Part shown: positions 39,703-50,319 of the stretch, one piece after another
Layout: each line of letters begins with the position of its first letter
Position numbering within the stretch: the stretch's first letter is position 1
Assembly: GCF_028686475.1 (NCBI RefSeq)
Contig: NZ_JAQUCA010000008.1
Coordinates: 62,001-126,000 of the forward strand
Source of the DNA: Giesbergeria sp.
GTDB lineage: Bacteria; Pseudomonadota; Gammaproteobacteria; Burkholderiales; Burkholderiaceae_C
DNA length: 64,000 bases
Direction: 5' to 3'
Made by a program: the position numbers and the translations under genes
The notes under the pieces: model-generated
What the model was told of the DNA's origin: nothing
The model's input: the letters and a program-made list of their open reading frames with translations, nothing else
The model's database searches: none

Positions 39703-41847
39703 TTAGCGCAGCAGGCGTAATTCGCCGGTGGCCAGTAGGCGGTCGCGCACGCGCCGGGTCATGGATTGGGTACTGCCATCGGCGGCGGTAAATAAAAACA
39801 AGCTGCCGTGGGGATTGGCCCACGTCAGTTGGGTGCGGACGGTTTGTTGTGGGCGGCGCAGTTCTACCCAAGTGCCTAGGGGGATTTCTGGGCTGCTATT
39901 GTTGCTATTGCTGCTATTGCTGCTAGTGGGAGAGGGAGCAGGCGCGGCTGTGTCTGCTGTGCCTGTTTTCAAAGGGGCGCTTTGGGCAGTAGGTGCCGGT
40001 GCAGGTGTCGCAGTAACCGGGCTGGCCAGATTGTCATAGCGCGATTCCATTTCGATTTCAATATCCACTGCTTCGGCCACTTCTGCCGTTGAATGGAAGT
40101 TCAAATCAATATCTGGGCCGCTGGCTGCTGGTAATGGCGGTGGCGGTGGCGGAGGAGCTTGAATGCTCAGGGTATTTTGATGGATGCTTTTGAGCAGCCG
40201 CAGTAATTGTTGGATGTCGGAGGTGGGGTATGCAATATGTTGCAATCCCCGTGTAAGATTTTGTAATAGTTTGGGGATTTCTGGGGCGATTTGTTGTCGC
40301 TCTTCGGCGGGCAGTTGGGGGCGCACGCTCCAAAAGAGCAGCGGCACCAGTGCCAAGTAGCCGTGGGGGTCGGTCTCGGTGCTGTGTGCGCTTTGTTCTA
40401 GTTGCACCCGTGCAATGACCTGCGCCCAAACGCTGGTGGCAAAGTCCATGATGGGGGCAGGCACTTGGCTGCTGTCGGGCAAGCGGCGGATATTTTGGGC
40501 GATGTCGTTGCACAGTGCTTGGTAGCGCTGTTGGGGGTCCACCGTGCGGGCTGTGGGCAGGGGGGCTGGGGCAGGCGTTGGCGCTGGCCTATCCGCAGTG
40601 GCAGCAGTAGCGGTAGCGGCGGGCTTGGCGCGCTCGGTTTGTGCTTGCCAAGCTTTGTGCAGGGCTTGCAAAATTTGGCTAAAACTGGCCGCTTGGGGCT
40701 GCTCTTGCTGCGACAAGCGTTGCACCACTTGGTTGAGCAGGTGCATAAAGGCATGAAAGCCAGGGCTGGCTTCACTGCTGAAGGCCAAACCGCGCTCGGT
40801 AATATCGTCTAACAGGCGGCGGGCGGGGTGGTCGGGGTCGTTAAAAAATTGCGTGTCGTGGATGGCCAACTGGCCAATGGCTGGCTCCATATTGAGCAAG
40901 GCTTGCCGAATCGGTGTCAGCAAGCGTGTATCTTGGGCGATGTTGTCCATCATCTGCGCCACGATGTCAGTCGCTTGTGCCGCTGGGTCTGCCACCATGC
41001 CGCCGTACATGCTTGCATAGGCGCTGGCATAAGGCAAGGCCCCACTTTGTAGCAGCTGGTGCAAGATGCTGGCGGTCAGGACTTCTTCTTCGGCCTGGGC
41101 GGCCTCTTGGGCATAAAAACTCGGGCTGGGGCTGGGGTTCGTCGGCGGCTGTGCTGGCTGTGCTGGCGGCGGTGCTGGCGGTACGGGAGAAAAATGGCTG
41201 GCTGCCAAGCCGTAGTTGGCCGGTCTTACGCCTTGCTGGCGCAAATAGGCCACGGCTTGTTGGTAGCTGAGCAACAAACTTGGCCCCAAGACGGGCAGCA
41301 GGTGCTGCATACACAGCTGTTGCAAGACGGGCGTGGGGGCGATAGGGGCCAGCACCTGTTGCAAAGCGCGCAGGTAGTTGGCGGGGCGCAGGGGGTTGGT
41401 GTCGGCTTGCACATGGTGCAAACCTTGGGCCGCACTGACCAAGGTATTGAGTTCGGACAGCGCGCTATCGGTGGCGTGGCCAAGTTGCTCTTGCGCGCGC
41501 AACAACGCTACTTGGGCATCGTGTTCTGTGGCATCGACCAGCGCCAGCTCTTCACTTTGGAAACTGCTGGCATGGGCGGTGGCGGGCGGCGCTAAAAACT
41601 GTTGCAACAGGGCCGGGCCATAGGCTTGGCACAAGGCCGGGCCATGTTGTTGCAACAGCGCTAAAACACGGCTGGCGGCTGGGTTGGCCAGCGCTGGGGC
41701 TGTCGTTTCAGCCGTTTCAGCTGTGTTCGCGTCTTGTGCCTGTGCGGCTAGGCTTTGGCAGGCCGCAGCCAGCCATTGCGCCAGCAAGCTTGGGCCTTGT
41801 TGGGCCGCTTGGGTGACGCAGGTTTGCAAAATAGACTGGGCAGTCAT
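39703..41847 (-). CDS. DUF1631 family protein
   Basis: LTPIRQALLNMEPAIGQLAIHDTQFFNDPDHPARRLLDDITERGLAF DUF1631-like core; C-terminal GTWVELRRP...VRTQLTWANPHGSLFLFTAADGSTQSMTRR. Confidence 0.8.
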   Translation of the reverse strand: MTAQSILQTCVTQAAQQGPSLLAQWLAAACQSLAAQAQDANTAETAETTAPALANPAASRVLALLQQHGPALCQAYGPALLQQFLAPPATAHASSFQSEELALVDATEHDAQVALLRAQEQLGHATDSALSELNTLVSAAQGLHHVQADTNPLRPANYLRALQQVLAPIAPTPVLQQLCMQHLLPVLGPSLLLSYQQAVAYLRQQGVRPANYGLAASHFSPVPPAPPPAQPAQPPTNPSPSPSFYAQEAAQAEEEVLTASILHQLLQSGALPYASAYASMYGGMVADPAAQATDIVAQMMDNIAQDTRLLTPIRQALLNMEPAIGQLAIHDTQFFNDPDHPARRLLDDITERGLAFSSEASPGFHAFMHLLNQVVQRLSQQEQPQAASFSQILQALHKAWQAQTERAKPAATATAATADRPAPTPAPAPLPTARTVDPQQRYQALCNDIAQNIRRLPDSSQVPAPIMDFATSVWAQVIARVQLEQSAHSTETDPHGYLALVPLLFWSVRPQLPAEERQQIAPEIPKLLQNLTRGLQHIAYPTSDIQQLLRLLKSIHQNTLSIQAPPPPPPPLPAASGPDIDLNFHSTAEVAEAVDIEIEMESRYDNLASPVTATPAPAPTAQSAPLKTGTADTAAPAPSPTSSNSSNSNNSSPEIPLGTWVELRRPQQTVRTQLTWANPHGSLFLFTAADGSTQSMTRRVRDRLLATGELRLLR

Positions 41848-41891
41848 GGTGCAGGAGGCTGGCCGCCAAGGTTGAAGGAATAGAAACGGCG

Positions 41892-43553
41892 TTACTTGAG
41901 GGCTTTGAAACGCATCCGGTGCGGACGTGCGGCCTCTTCGCCCAAACGCTTCTTCTTGTCGGCTTCGTACTCTTGGTAGTTGCCATCAAAAAACACCCAC
42001 TGGCTATCGCCTTCGGCGGCCAAAATGTGCGTGGCGATACGGTCTAGGAACCAGCGGTCGTGGCTAATCACCAACACGGTACCCGCGTATTCGAGCAACG
42101 CATCCTCTAAGGCGCGCAGGGTTTCGATGTCCAAGTCGTTGGATGGCTCGTCCAGCAGCAGTACATTGCCGCCTTGGATGAGCGTTTTGGCCAAGTGCAG
42201 ACGGCCACGTTCACCGCCCGAGAGCATCCCGACTTTCTTTTGTTGGTCGCCACCGTTGAAGTTAAAGCGGCCACAGTAAGCCCGGCTGGCCATTTGGAAC
42301 TTGCCAATGTTGATCATGTCCAGACCGCCAGAGACATCTTCCCAAACGGTTTTATCGTCGGACAGCGCATCGCGGTGTTGGTCCACAAAGGCCATTTTGA
42401 CGGTGGAACCCACCACCACTTCACCGCTATCGGGCTGCTCTTTACCGGCCAGCAGCTTGAACAGGGTGGATTTACCCGCGCCGTTGGGGCCGATGATGCC
42501 AACGATAGCGCCAGCAGGCACGTTGAAGCTGAGGTTATCAATCAGCAGGCGGTCGCCAAAGGATTTGCTGACATTGTGGAACTCAAACACCTGATTGCCC
42601 AAGCGCTCGGCCACCGGAATGAAAATTTCTTGGGTTTCGTTGCGGCGTTGGTATTCGTAATCACTCAATTCCTCGAAGCGGGCAATACGCGCCTTGCTCT
42701 TGGCTTGGCGACCCTTGGCATTTTGGCGTACCCAATCGAGTTCCTTTTTCAGCGCCTTGGCGCGGGCTTCTTCGCCCTTGTTTTCGGCCTCTAGGCGGTT
42801 TTGCTTTTGCAGCAGCCAGTCAGAGTAGTTGCCCTTGTAGGGGATACCGTGGCCCCGGTCGAGTTCCAAAATCCACTCGGCAGCGTTGTCCAAAAAGTAG
42901 CGGTCGTGGGTAATGGCCACCACGGTGCCCGAGAAGCGTTGCAAAAATTGCTCCAACCAATCCACTGATTCGGCATCCAAGTGGTTGGTAGGCTCATCGA
43001 GCAGCAGCATATCGGGCTTGGACAGCAGCAGGCGGCACAGGGCGATGCGGCGTTTTTCACCGCCCGAGAGTACGCCCACTTTGGCATCCCACGGTGGCAA
43101 GCGCAGCGCATCGGCGGCGATTTCTAATTGGTGTTCAGAATCGGTGCCAGCGGTGGCGATGATGGCCTCTAGGCGCGCTTGTTCGGCGGCCAAGGCATCA
43201 AAATCAGCATCTTCTTCGCCATAGGCGGCATAGACTTCTTCGAGCTTGGCTTTGGCGGCAAAGACTTCGCCCATCGCCTCTTCGACGCTCTCGCGCACCG
43301 TGTGTTCGGGGTTGAGTTGTGGCTCTTGCGGCAGATAGCCAATTTTGAGGCCCGCCATCGGCAGGGCTTCGCCTTCGATTTCTTTGTCCACGCCCGCCAT
43401 GATTTTGAGCAGGGTGGACTTGCCCGAGCCGTTCAGGCCCAGCACACCAATTTTGGCACCGGGGAAGAAGGACAGCGAGATGTCTTTCAAAATTTGCCGT
43501 TTGGGCGGCACAATTTTGCTGACACGGTTCATGGAATAGACGTATTGGGCCAT
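41892..43553 (-). CDS. ettA: energy-dependent translational throttle protein EttA (ABC-F)
   Basis: Two ABC domains: GLNGSGKSTLLKIMAG, LSGGEKRRIALCRLLL; GPNGAGKSTLFKLLAG, LSGGERGRLHLAKTL. Confidence 0.94.
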   Translation of the reverse strand: MAQYVYSMNRVSKIVPPKRQILKDISLSFFPGAKIGVLGLNGSGKSTLLKIMAGVDKEIEGEALPMAGLKIGYLPQEPQLNPEHTVRESVEEAMGEVFAAKAKLEEVYAAYGEEDADFDALAAEQARLEAIIATAGTDSEHQLEIAADALRLPPWDAKVGVLSGGEKRRIALCRLLLSKPDMLLLDEPTNHLDAESVDWLEQFLQRFSGTVVAITHDRYFLDNAAEWILELDRGHGIPYKGNYSDWLLQKQNRLEAENKGEEARAKALKKELDWVRQNAKGRQAKSKARIARFEELSDYEYQRRNETQEIFIPVAERLGNQVFEFHNVSKSFGDRLLIDNLSFNVPAGAIVGIIGPNGAGKSTLFKLLAGKEQPDSGEVVVGSTVKMAFVDQHRDALSDDKTVWEDVSGGLDMINIGKFQMASRAYCGRFNFNGGDQQKKVGMLSGGERGRLHLAKTLIQGGNVLLLDEPSNDLDIETLRALEDALLEYAGTVLVISHDRWFLDRIATHILAAEGDSQWVFFDGNYQEYEADKKKRLGEEAARPHRMRFKALK

Positions 43554-43779
43554 CGGGATACTTGTGCAGTCTAAAAAAAGAAAACCCGATTATCGGCCCA
43601 TGCGACAATAGGCACCGTTGCCCACTCCAGTTGTGGGCAATATCAGCACTTTGCTGGGGACGACGCAAGCCATTGCCGGCTCCCACCCTTGAACCTCATT
43701 GGCCTAACACTGGCTCGGCAGCTAATGCGCTGCCACGACAGGTCAATACCCAGCGCCCGGATGGGCGCGTCTGACATCC

Positions 43780-45522
43780 ATGACATTTGACGATTTGAAC
43801 CTGGCCCCGGCCATTCTGAAGGCCGTACACGAGCAAGGCTACGATACCCCCACGCCCATTCAGGCACAGGCTATTCCTGCCGTGCTGGCGGGGCATGACT
43901 TGTTGGCTGGTGCCCAAACCGGCACCGGCAAAACAGCCGCTTTCACGTTACCACTGTTACATCGCCTTTCTCTTTCCAGCGCCCCTAAAAGCAAGTTCGG
44001 TAACAAAGGGTTGCGCGCCTTGGTACTTACCCCCACGCGCGAGCTGGCCGCGCAAGTCGAAGAATCGGTGCGCGAGTATGGCAAGTACCTCGATTTGAAC
44101 TCCACCGTGGTGTTTGGCGGCGTGGGCATGAACCCGCAAATTGACCGCATCAAACGCGGTGTCGATGTGCTGGTGGCCACACCGGGGCGCTTGTTGGATT
44201 TACAACAACAGGGTTTTTTGGATTTATCCACCGTAGAAGTGCTGGTACTAGACGAAGCCGACCGCATGTTGGACATGGGCTTCATCTACGACGTGAAGAA
44301 AATTTTGGCCCTCGTGCCCAAAGAAAAGCAAAGCCTGCTGTTTTCGGCCACCTTCAGCGATGAAATCCGCGAACTGGCCGGCACGCTGCTCAAAAACCCG
44401 CAAAGCATCCAAGTCACGCCGCGCAACACCACCGTGCAGCGCATTGCCCAAGTAATTCACCCGGTAGGTCGGGGCAAGAAAAAGCAAGTGCTGTTGCACA
44501 TCATCCAGCAACACAACTGGAGCCAAGTGCTGGTGTTTACGCGCACCAAGTTTGGCGCCAACAACGTGGCCGAATTTTTGACCAAAAACGGCGTGCAAGC
44601 GATGGCCCTGCATGGCAACAAGAGCCAAAGCGCGCGCACCCAAGCGCTGGAGGGCTTCAAAAGCGGCGCTATCCGCGCCTTGGTGGCCACCGACATTGCC
44701 GCCCGTGGCATTGATATTGACGAGCTGCCGCACGTCGTCAACTACGAAATCCCCAACGTGGCCGAAGACTACGTACACCGCATTGGCCGCACGGGCCGCG
44801 CTGGCAACAACGGCGAGGCGGTCAGCTTGGTCTGTATGGACGAAGAAGGCTTCATGATGGACATTGAGCGCTTCACCAAGCAAACCATTCCGGTGCAAAT
44901 GATTGACGGCTTTGGCCCCGAAGAGGGCGAAAAAGCCGAGCCTATCGCGATGGGCCGCCAAACCATTTGGGGCGGCGCAGGCAAACCGCCCAGCCGTGAC
45001 ATCATGCAGGCGGCAGCCAAAGCCGCACGCGGCGAGATGATGGAACGTATGCGCGCCAGCAAGTCCCCCCAAGGAGAACGCGCTGGCGGCGGCAATGGCG
45101 CTGGCGGTGGTGCCCCCCGTGGTGGCCATGCCGGTGGTGGTGGTGGGCGTGGCAACGCAACGCGCAATGGGCCAGCGGCAGGGCACCAGCCCAATGCGGG
45201 CGGGCGTGGCCCCGCACCGGCCCGTGGGGGCCGTCCAACTGGCAACCGCTTTAACAGCGATGCCCAACCCCCGCGCGAGAACGCCCATTTGGGCACCCAC
45301 GGTGGCCACAGTATGCCCTCTAGCCGGGGTTCTGGCCCCTCGGGCCAGCCTGACCCGATGCGTACCAGTGTCGATAGCATGTTAGAGCGCGGGCGCCGGG
45401 GCGGTGGTTTCCGCAATGGCGGCGGCGGTGGCGGTTATGCTGGCGGCGGTGGCTCGCGTGGTGGCCCACGCAGCGGCGGCGGTACCGGCGGCGGTTCGCG
45501 CGGTGGCTCCTTCAACCGCTAA
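43780..45522 (+). CDS. rhlE: DEAD-box RNA helicase RhlE with Gly-rich C-terminus
   Basis: [56 protein letters not shown]-terminal GGGGGRG-type tail. Confidence 0.93.
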   Translation: MTFDDLNLAPAILKAVHEQGYDTPTPIQAQAIPAVLAGHDLLAGAQTGTGKTAAFTLPLLHRLSLSSAPKSKFGNKGLRALVLTPTRELAAQVEESVREYGKYLDLNSTVVFGGVGMNPQIDRIKRGVDVLVATPGRLLDLQQQGFLDLSTVEVLVLDEADRMLDMGFIYDVKKILALVPKEKQSLLFSATFSDEIRELAGTLLKNPQSIQVTPRNTTVQRIAQVIHPVGRGKKKQVLLHIIQQHNWSQVLVFTRTKFGANNVAEFLTKNGVQAMALHGNKSQSARTQALEGFKSGAIRALVATDIAARGIDIDELPHVVNYEIPNVAEDYVHRIGRTGRAGNNGEAVSLVCMDEEGFMMDIERFTKQTIPVQMIDGFGPEEGEKAEPIAMGRQTIWGGAGKPPSRDIMQAAAKAARGEMMERMRASKSPQGERAGGGNGAGGGAPRGGHAGGGGGRGNATRNGPAAGHQPNAGGRGPAPARGGRPTGNRFNSDAQPPRENAHLGTHGGHSMPSSRGSGPSGQPDPMRTSVDSMLERGRRGGGFRNGGGGGGYAGGGGSRGGPRSGGGTGGGSRGGSFNR

Positions 45523-45627
45523 AAAAGCCAAGGAACCCACCAAGGGCGTGCTGCTGGGTTGGCACAACGTGTCATCCAGCAGTAGTAATATCACCACGCC
45601 CTTGGTTCGCTCCACTTTGTACAAACA

Positions 45628-47328
45628 ATGACCTTCCTGCGCGCGCAAACTCTGTTGCTGGCCTCTTTGCTGGCGGGGTGTGCCACCACCCCGCTGCCAC
45701 CGTGGCCCAATCCGTTCAAACCTTCTACGGCCAAAGTGCCGCCCCCGCCCGAGGGCAAGGCAGCAGTGCCACTCGTGGCCTATCCACCGGGGATTTTTCC
45801 AGCAACCAGCGCCAGCGCCCCAGAATCAGCGGCACTGGCACTGCATTTTCCCGAACCCAGCCAGCGTTACCTCACGCCGGGTTTAGCCCCACAACGCCAA
45901 AGTTTTACCAGCAATGCCGAGCTGACCCAGTGGTTGCAAGATTTAAGCAGTGCTACCTTGCCCGGTGCTACGCGCGCCGCTTTGCTCCATGCAGGCGCTT
46001 CGCAGCGCGGCTTGCCCATCCATGCGCTGGTGCTGACCCGCGCTGGCGGCACAGACCCCAACAGCCTCAACACCAGCAAGCGGCCCACAGTGCTGCTTTT
46101 GGCGCAACAACATGGCGACGAGCCAGCCAGCAGCGAAGCCCTGTTGGTGCTGGCGCAAGAACTCGCCCACGGCCAACTGGCCCCTTTACTCGACAAAATC
46201 AATGTAGTGTTGGTGCCGCGTGCCAACCCCGATGGGGCCGAAGCCGGTAGCCGCCTGACGGCCAACGGCCTGGATTTGAACCACGACCACCTGCTGCTAC
46301 AAACCCCCGAGGCGCGCGCCTTGGCGGCCTTGGTGCGCGATTTTCGGCCCACCTTGGTACTAGATGCCCACGAATACAACCCCGCTGGTGGCTACCTGAC
46401 GCAGTTCAACGCTTTGGCTTACAACGATGTGCTGCTGCAATATGCCAATGCCAGCGGCACGCCAGAGTTTTTGAGCAAAGCAGCGCAAGAGTGGTACTAC
46501 CCCGCCCAAGTCAGTGCCTTGCAGGCCCAAGCACTACGCACCGACTGGTACCACACACCATCGGCGCAGACACCAACGCAGGCACAAGAGGCCCAATTGC
46601 TAATGGGCGCAACCACGCCAAACAACAGCCGCAATGCCAACGGCCTGAAACATGCCGTCAGTGGGGTGGTGGTTACGCGCGGCGTTGGCTTGGGTTACAC
46701 CCATGTACAGCGCCGGGTTCATGCCCAAATCACTGCTATCAGCAGCGCTTTGCGTACCACGGCAGACCAAGCCGCTAAGCTAGAACAGGTGCGCTCGTTT
46801 GTGGTGCGCGACAGCATGGCCCAAGCCTGCCGCGATAAGCTCATCCTAGACACCGCCCCGGTGCCAGAACAGCGCGACATCCAACTGCTGGACCCCAGCA
46901 GCGCCAGCGTGCGTAGCCAGCGCGTGCTGTGGCAATCCACCTTGCAAGCGCGTAGCGTACAAACGCGCACACGCCCCTGTGGTTATTGGCTGGCCCCTGC
47001 CGCCACTGAAGTGGTAGAGCGTCTGCGCCTGATGGGCGTACAGGTGCTGCGTGTGGCCGAGCCAGGCGGTGTCGTGGCCGAAACCTTTAGCGCCGCTACC
47101 GATGCAGCACGCCCAGACAAAAATGCAGTCACGTTGCAGCGCAGTGCTTTGGATGTGCCCTCGGGCAGCTATTACATCTCCCTGAGCCAGCCCTTGACCA
47201 ATTTGGTCTCTGCCGCCCTAGAGCCGGACAGCCCACACAGCTACTTTAGCCACCAACTGATTGGCAGCTTGGCCGATGTAGCACGGGTCATGACCCGGCC
47301 TACCTTGGTGTTTGAAGAGGCTGAATAA
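45628..47328 (+). CDS. M14 family zinc carboxypeptidase-like lipoprotein
   Basis: Lipobox LLASLLAGC; VLLLAQQHGDEPASSEALLVLAQEL (HxxE) and NPDGAEAGSRLTANGLDLNHDH. Confidence 0.82.
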   Translation: MTFLRAQTLLLASLLAGCATTPLPPWPNPFKPSTAKVPPPPEGKAAVPLVAYPPGIFPATSASAPESAALALHFPEPSQRYLTPGLAPQRQSFTSNAELTQWLQDLSSATLPGATRAALLHAGASQRGLPIHALVLTRAGGTDPNSLNTSKRPTVLLLAQQHGDEPASSEALLVLAQELAHGQLAPLLDKINVVLVPRANPDGAEAGSRLTANGLDLNHDHLLLQTPEARALAALVRDFRPTLVLDAHEYNPAGGYLTQFNALAYNDVLLQYANASGTPEFLSKAAQEWYYPAQVSALQAQALRTDWYHTPSAQTPTQAQEAQLLMGATTPNNSRNANGLKHAVSGVVVTRGVGLGYTHVQRRVHAQITAISSALRTTADQAAKLEQVRSFVVRDSMAQACRDKLILDTAPVPEQRDIQLLDPSSASVRSQRVLWQSTLQARSVQTRTRPCGYWLAPAATEVVERLRLMGVQVLRVAEPGGVVAETFSAATDAARPDKNAVTLQRSALDVPSGSYYISLSQPLTNLVSAALEPDSPHSYFSHQLIGSLADVARVMTRPTLVFEEAE

Positions 47329-47391
47329 TAACCAGCGCCAACCGCCCCGCCAGCACCTTGGTTCATCCTTGGTGCTGGCGATGAAGCCTTT

Positions 47392-49686
47392 TTATGCCTG
47401 CTGCTTGGCCACGCAATCGGCGTAGTAGCGCACCACGCCATCGGCACCTTCCACCTCCACCAAGCCGTGGATGTCGGTTTCAAAGCCGGGGCAAATTTTG
47501 GCAAACTCGCGCGCAAACTTGAGGTAATCGACAATTTTCTTGTTGAACACTTCGCCCGGAATCAACAGCGGAATGCCCGGTGGGTAGGGTGTCACCAAAC
47601 CGACGGTAATGCGCCCTTCCAGCTCATCAATCGCCACGCGCTCGGTGGTGCGGTGGGCAATGTGGGCATAAGCATCCGAGGGTTTCATAGCTGGCTGCAA
47701 GTCGGACAAATACATCTCGGTGGTCAAGCGAGCAATGTCGTACTTGGCGTACATCTCATGCACATGCTGGCACAAATCGCGCAAGCCCATGCGTTCATAG
47801 ACTTTGTGCTGCTGGCAGAACTCCGGCAGGATGCGCCACATCGGTTGGTTCTTTTCGTAATCGTCCTTGAACTGTTGCAAGGCCGTCAGCATGGTGTTCC
47901 AGCGGCCCTTGGTGATGCCGATGGTGAACATAATGAAGAACGAATACAGGCCGGTTTTTTCGACCACCACGCCATGCTCGGCCAAATACTTGGTCACGAT
48001 ACTGGCCGGAATGCCGGTTTTATCAAACTCGCCATCTAAATTGAGGCCGGGTGTCACGATGGTGGACTTGATGGGGTCCAGCATGTTGAAGCCATCGGCC
48101 AGCGGGCCAAAGCCGTGCCATTTGCTATCGTTCTTTTTGCCCTTGCCCTTGACATCGCTGCGAATAATCCAGTTTTCGGCGCGGCCAATGCCTTCTTCGA
48201 CCAGCTTTTCTGGCCCCCAGACTTTGAACCACCAGTCGTCTTTGCCAAACTCGTCTTCAATTTGGCGCATGGCGCGGCGGAAATCCAGCGCTTCTAAAAT
48301 ACTCTCTTCTACCAAAGCGGTGCCGCCGGGCGGCTCCATCATGGCGGCGGCCACATCACAGCTGGCAATGATGCTGTATTGTGGGCTGGTGCTGGTGTGC
48401 ATCAGATAGGCTTCGTTGAACAAATGCCGGTCCAGCGGGGTGGATTGCGAATCTTGCACCAACACATGGCTGGCTTGGCTGATACCCGCCAGCAGCTTAT
48501 GGATGGATTGCGTGGCATAGACTACCGAATGCTGGGGCCGGTCGCGTTTTTTGCCCATTGCATGGTAAGTGCCATAAAACGGGTGAAAGGCAGCGTGCGG
48601 CAGCCAAGCCTCGTCAAAATGCAGGTTGTCCACATAACCATCAAGCATCTTTTTGATGGTCTCGGTGTTGTAAAGCACACCATCGTAGGTGGATTGCGTC
48701 AGCGTGAGGACGCGCGGCTTGACGGTTTTCGCATCTACCCCTTGCAGCAGCGGGTTGGCGCGGATTTTTTCTTGAATGGCCTCGGGTTCAAACTCGCTTT
48801 GCGGAATCGGGCCAATAATGCCAAAGTGGTTGCGCGTGGGCTTGAGGAACACCGGAATCGCACCCGTCATGATGATGCTGTGCAGCACCGACTTATGGCA
48901 ATTGCGGTCCACCACCACCACATCGCCGGGGGCTACGGTGTGGTGCCAAACAATCTTGTTGCTGGTAGATGTACCGTTGGTGACAAAAAAGCAATGGTCG
49001 GCATTGAAAATACGCGCGGCATTGCGCTCCGATTCGCCAATCGCGCCATTGTGGTCGAGCAACTGGCCCAACTCTTCCACCGCGTTGCACACGTCAGCGC
49101 GCAACATGTTTTCGCCATAAAACTGGTGGTACATCTGGCCCACTGGGCTTTTCAAAAACGCCACGCCACCCGAGTGGCCGGGGCAGTGCCAAGAATAAGA
49201 ACCGTCTTCGGCGTAATCGAGCAGCGCCTTAAAAAACGGCGGTTGCACGCCCTCTAGGTAGCTTTTGGCCTCGCGGATGATGTGCTTGGCGACAAACTCG
49301 GGCGTATCCTCAAACATGTGGATAAAGCCGTGCAACTCGCGCAGGATGTCGTTGGGCAGGTGGCGGCTGGTTTTGGTTTCGCCATGCACGTAAATCGGCA
49401 CATCGGCATTTTTGCGCCGGACTTCTTCAATAAAGCTACGCAAGCTCAAGACAATGGGGTCTAAGCCCGAACCCAGCGTGAACTCTTCATCGTCAATCGA
49501 CAAAATAAAAGCACTGGCCCGGCTTTGCTGTTGGGCAAACTGGCTCAAATCGCCATAGCTGGTCACGCCCAGCACTTCAAAACCTTCGGACTCGATGGCT
49601 TGGGCCAGCGCCCGGATGCCCAAACCCGAAGTATTCTCCGAACGATAGTCTTCGTCGATGATGATGATAGGAAAACGGAATTTCAT
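47392..49686 (-). CDS. Orn/Lys/Arg decarboxylase
   Basis: N-terminal wing domain; SWHCPGHSGGVAFLKSPVGQMYHQFYGENMLRADV; VYATQSIHKLLAGISQASHVLV (PLP Lys). Confidence 0.92.
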   Translation of the reverse strand: MKFRFPIIIIDEDYRSENTSGLGIRALAQAIESEGFEVLGVTSYGDLSQFAQQQSRASAFILSIDDEEFTLGSGLDPIVLSLRSFIEEVRRKNADVPIYVHGETKTSRHLPNDILRELHGFIHMFEDTPEFVAKHIIREAKSYLEGVQPPFFKALLDYAEDGSYSWHCPGHSGGVAFLKSPVGQMYHQFYGENMLRADVCNAVEELGQLLDHNGAIGESERNAARIFNADHCFFVTNGTSTSNKIVWHHTVAPGDVVVVDRNCHKSVLHSIIMTGAIPVFLKPTRNHFGIIGPIPQSEFEPEAIQEKIRANPLLQGVDAKTVKPRVLTLTQSTYDGVLYNTETIKKMLDGYVDNLHFDEAWLPHAAFHPFYGTYHAMGKKRDRPQHSVVYATQSIHKLLAGISQASHVLVQDSQSTPLDRHLFNEAYLMHTSTSPQYSIIASCDVAAAMMEPPGGTALVEESILEALDFRRAMRQIEDEFGKDDWWFKVWGPEKLVEEGIGRAENWIIRSDVKGKGKKNDSKWHGFGPLADGFNMLDPIKSTIVTPGLNLDGEFDKTGIPASIVTKYLAEHGVVVEKTGLYSFFIMFTIGITKGRWNTMLTALQQFKDDYEKNQPMWRILPEFCQQHKVYERMGLRDLCQHVHEMYAKYDIARLTTEMYLSDLQPAMKPSDAYAHIAHRTTERVAIDELEGRITVGLVTPYPPGIPLLIPGEVFNKKIVDYLKFAREFAKICPGFETDIHGLVEVEGADGVVRYYADCVAKQQA

Positions 49687-49845
49687 GGGCTACCTCTGAA
49701 TGTAGGGGCTAAGGGGTAAGGGCACAGCGCCCCAAAAAAGCAAACAGGCGCGAAGTGTACGGAATAACTTTGTCCGCGCTATGACGCGCCGTGCTAATGT
49801 CCCAGTATCTGCTGTGGTGCAGACTCATCCGAAAGCGAGGTTGTT

Positions 49846-50277
49846 GTGACAATGGACCATTCCACCCTCTGGTGGCTGCTGGCGGGGGCCATTGTGGTGG
49901 CCGAATTACTCACCGGCACTTTTTATTTGCTGATGTTGGCATTGGGTGCAGCGGCTGGCGCGCTGGCCGCCCATGCCGGTTTGGGGCAGGTGGCGCAAAT
50001 GGTACTGGCGGCGTTGGTGGGCGGGGGGGCCGTGGTGCTGTGCCACTGGTACCGGCGGCGCCGCCCCGGCGATTTATCGCCGCGCGCAGACCGCAGCGTC
50101 AACCTCGATATTGGCGAAGTAGTGCATATTGAGGGCTGGAACCCCGATGGCACCGCTTTTGTGCGCTACCGGGGCGCACAATGGACAGCCATCCACCGCC
50201 CCGGCACCACCCCACGCACCGGCGCACACCGCGTGGCCGAACTGGTGGGCAGCCGCCTGCTGGTTGACCCCATGTGA
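49846..50277 (+). CDS. NfeD family membrane protein
   Basis: N-terminal TMs then GEVVHIEGWNPDGTAFVRYRGAQWTAIH OB-fold; adjacent to SPFH gene. Confidence 0.85.
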   Translation: MTMDHSTLWWLLAGAIVVAELLTGTFYLLMLALGAAAGALAAHAGLGQVAQMVLAALVGGGAVVLCHWYRRRRPGDLSPRADRSVNLDIGEVVHIEGWNPDGTAFVRYRGAQWTAIHRPGTTPRTGAHRVAELVGSRLLVDPM

Positions 50278-50319
50278 GCAGCATTGGCATTTTTTTCTCC
50301 CAACCCCGAAAGGCCCATC

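Noticed and set aside
44248-45309. 353 aa minus-strand ORF
   Set aside because: Antisense of rhlE; codon-bias shadow, no recognisable domain.
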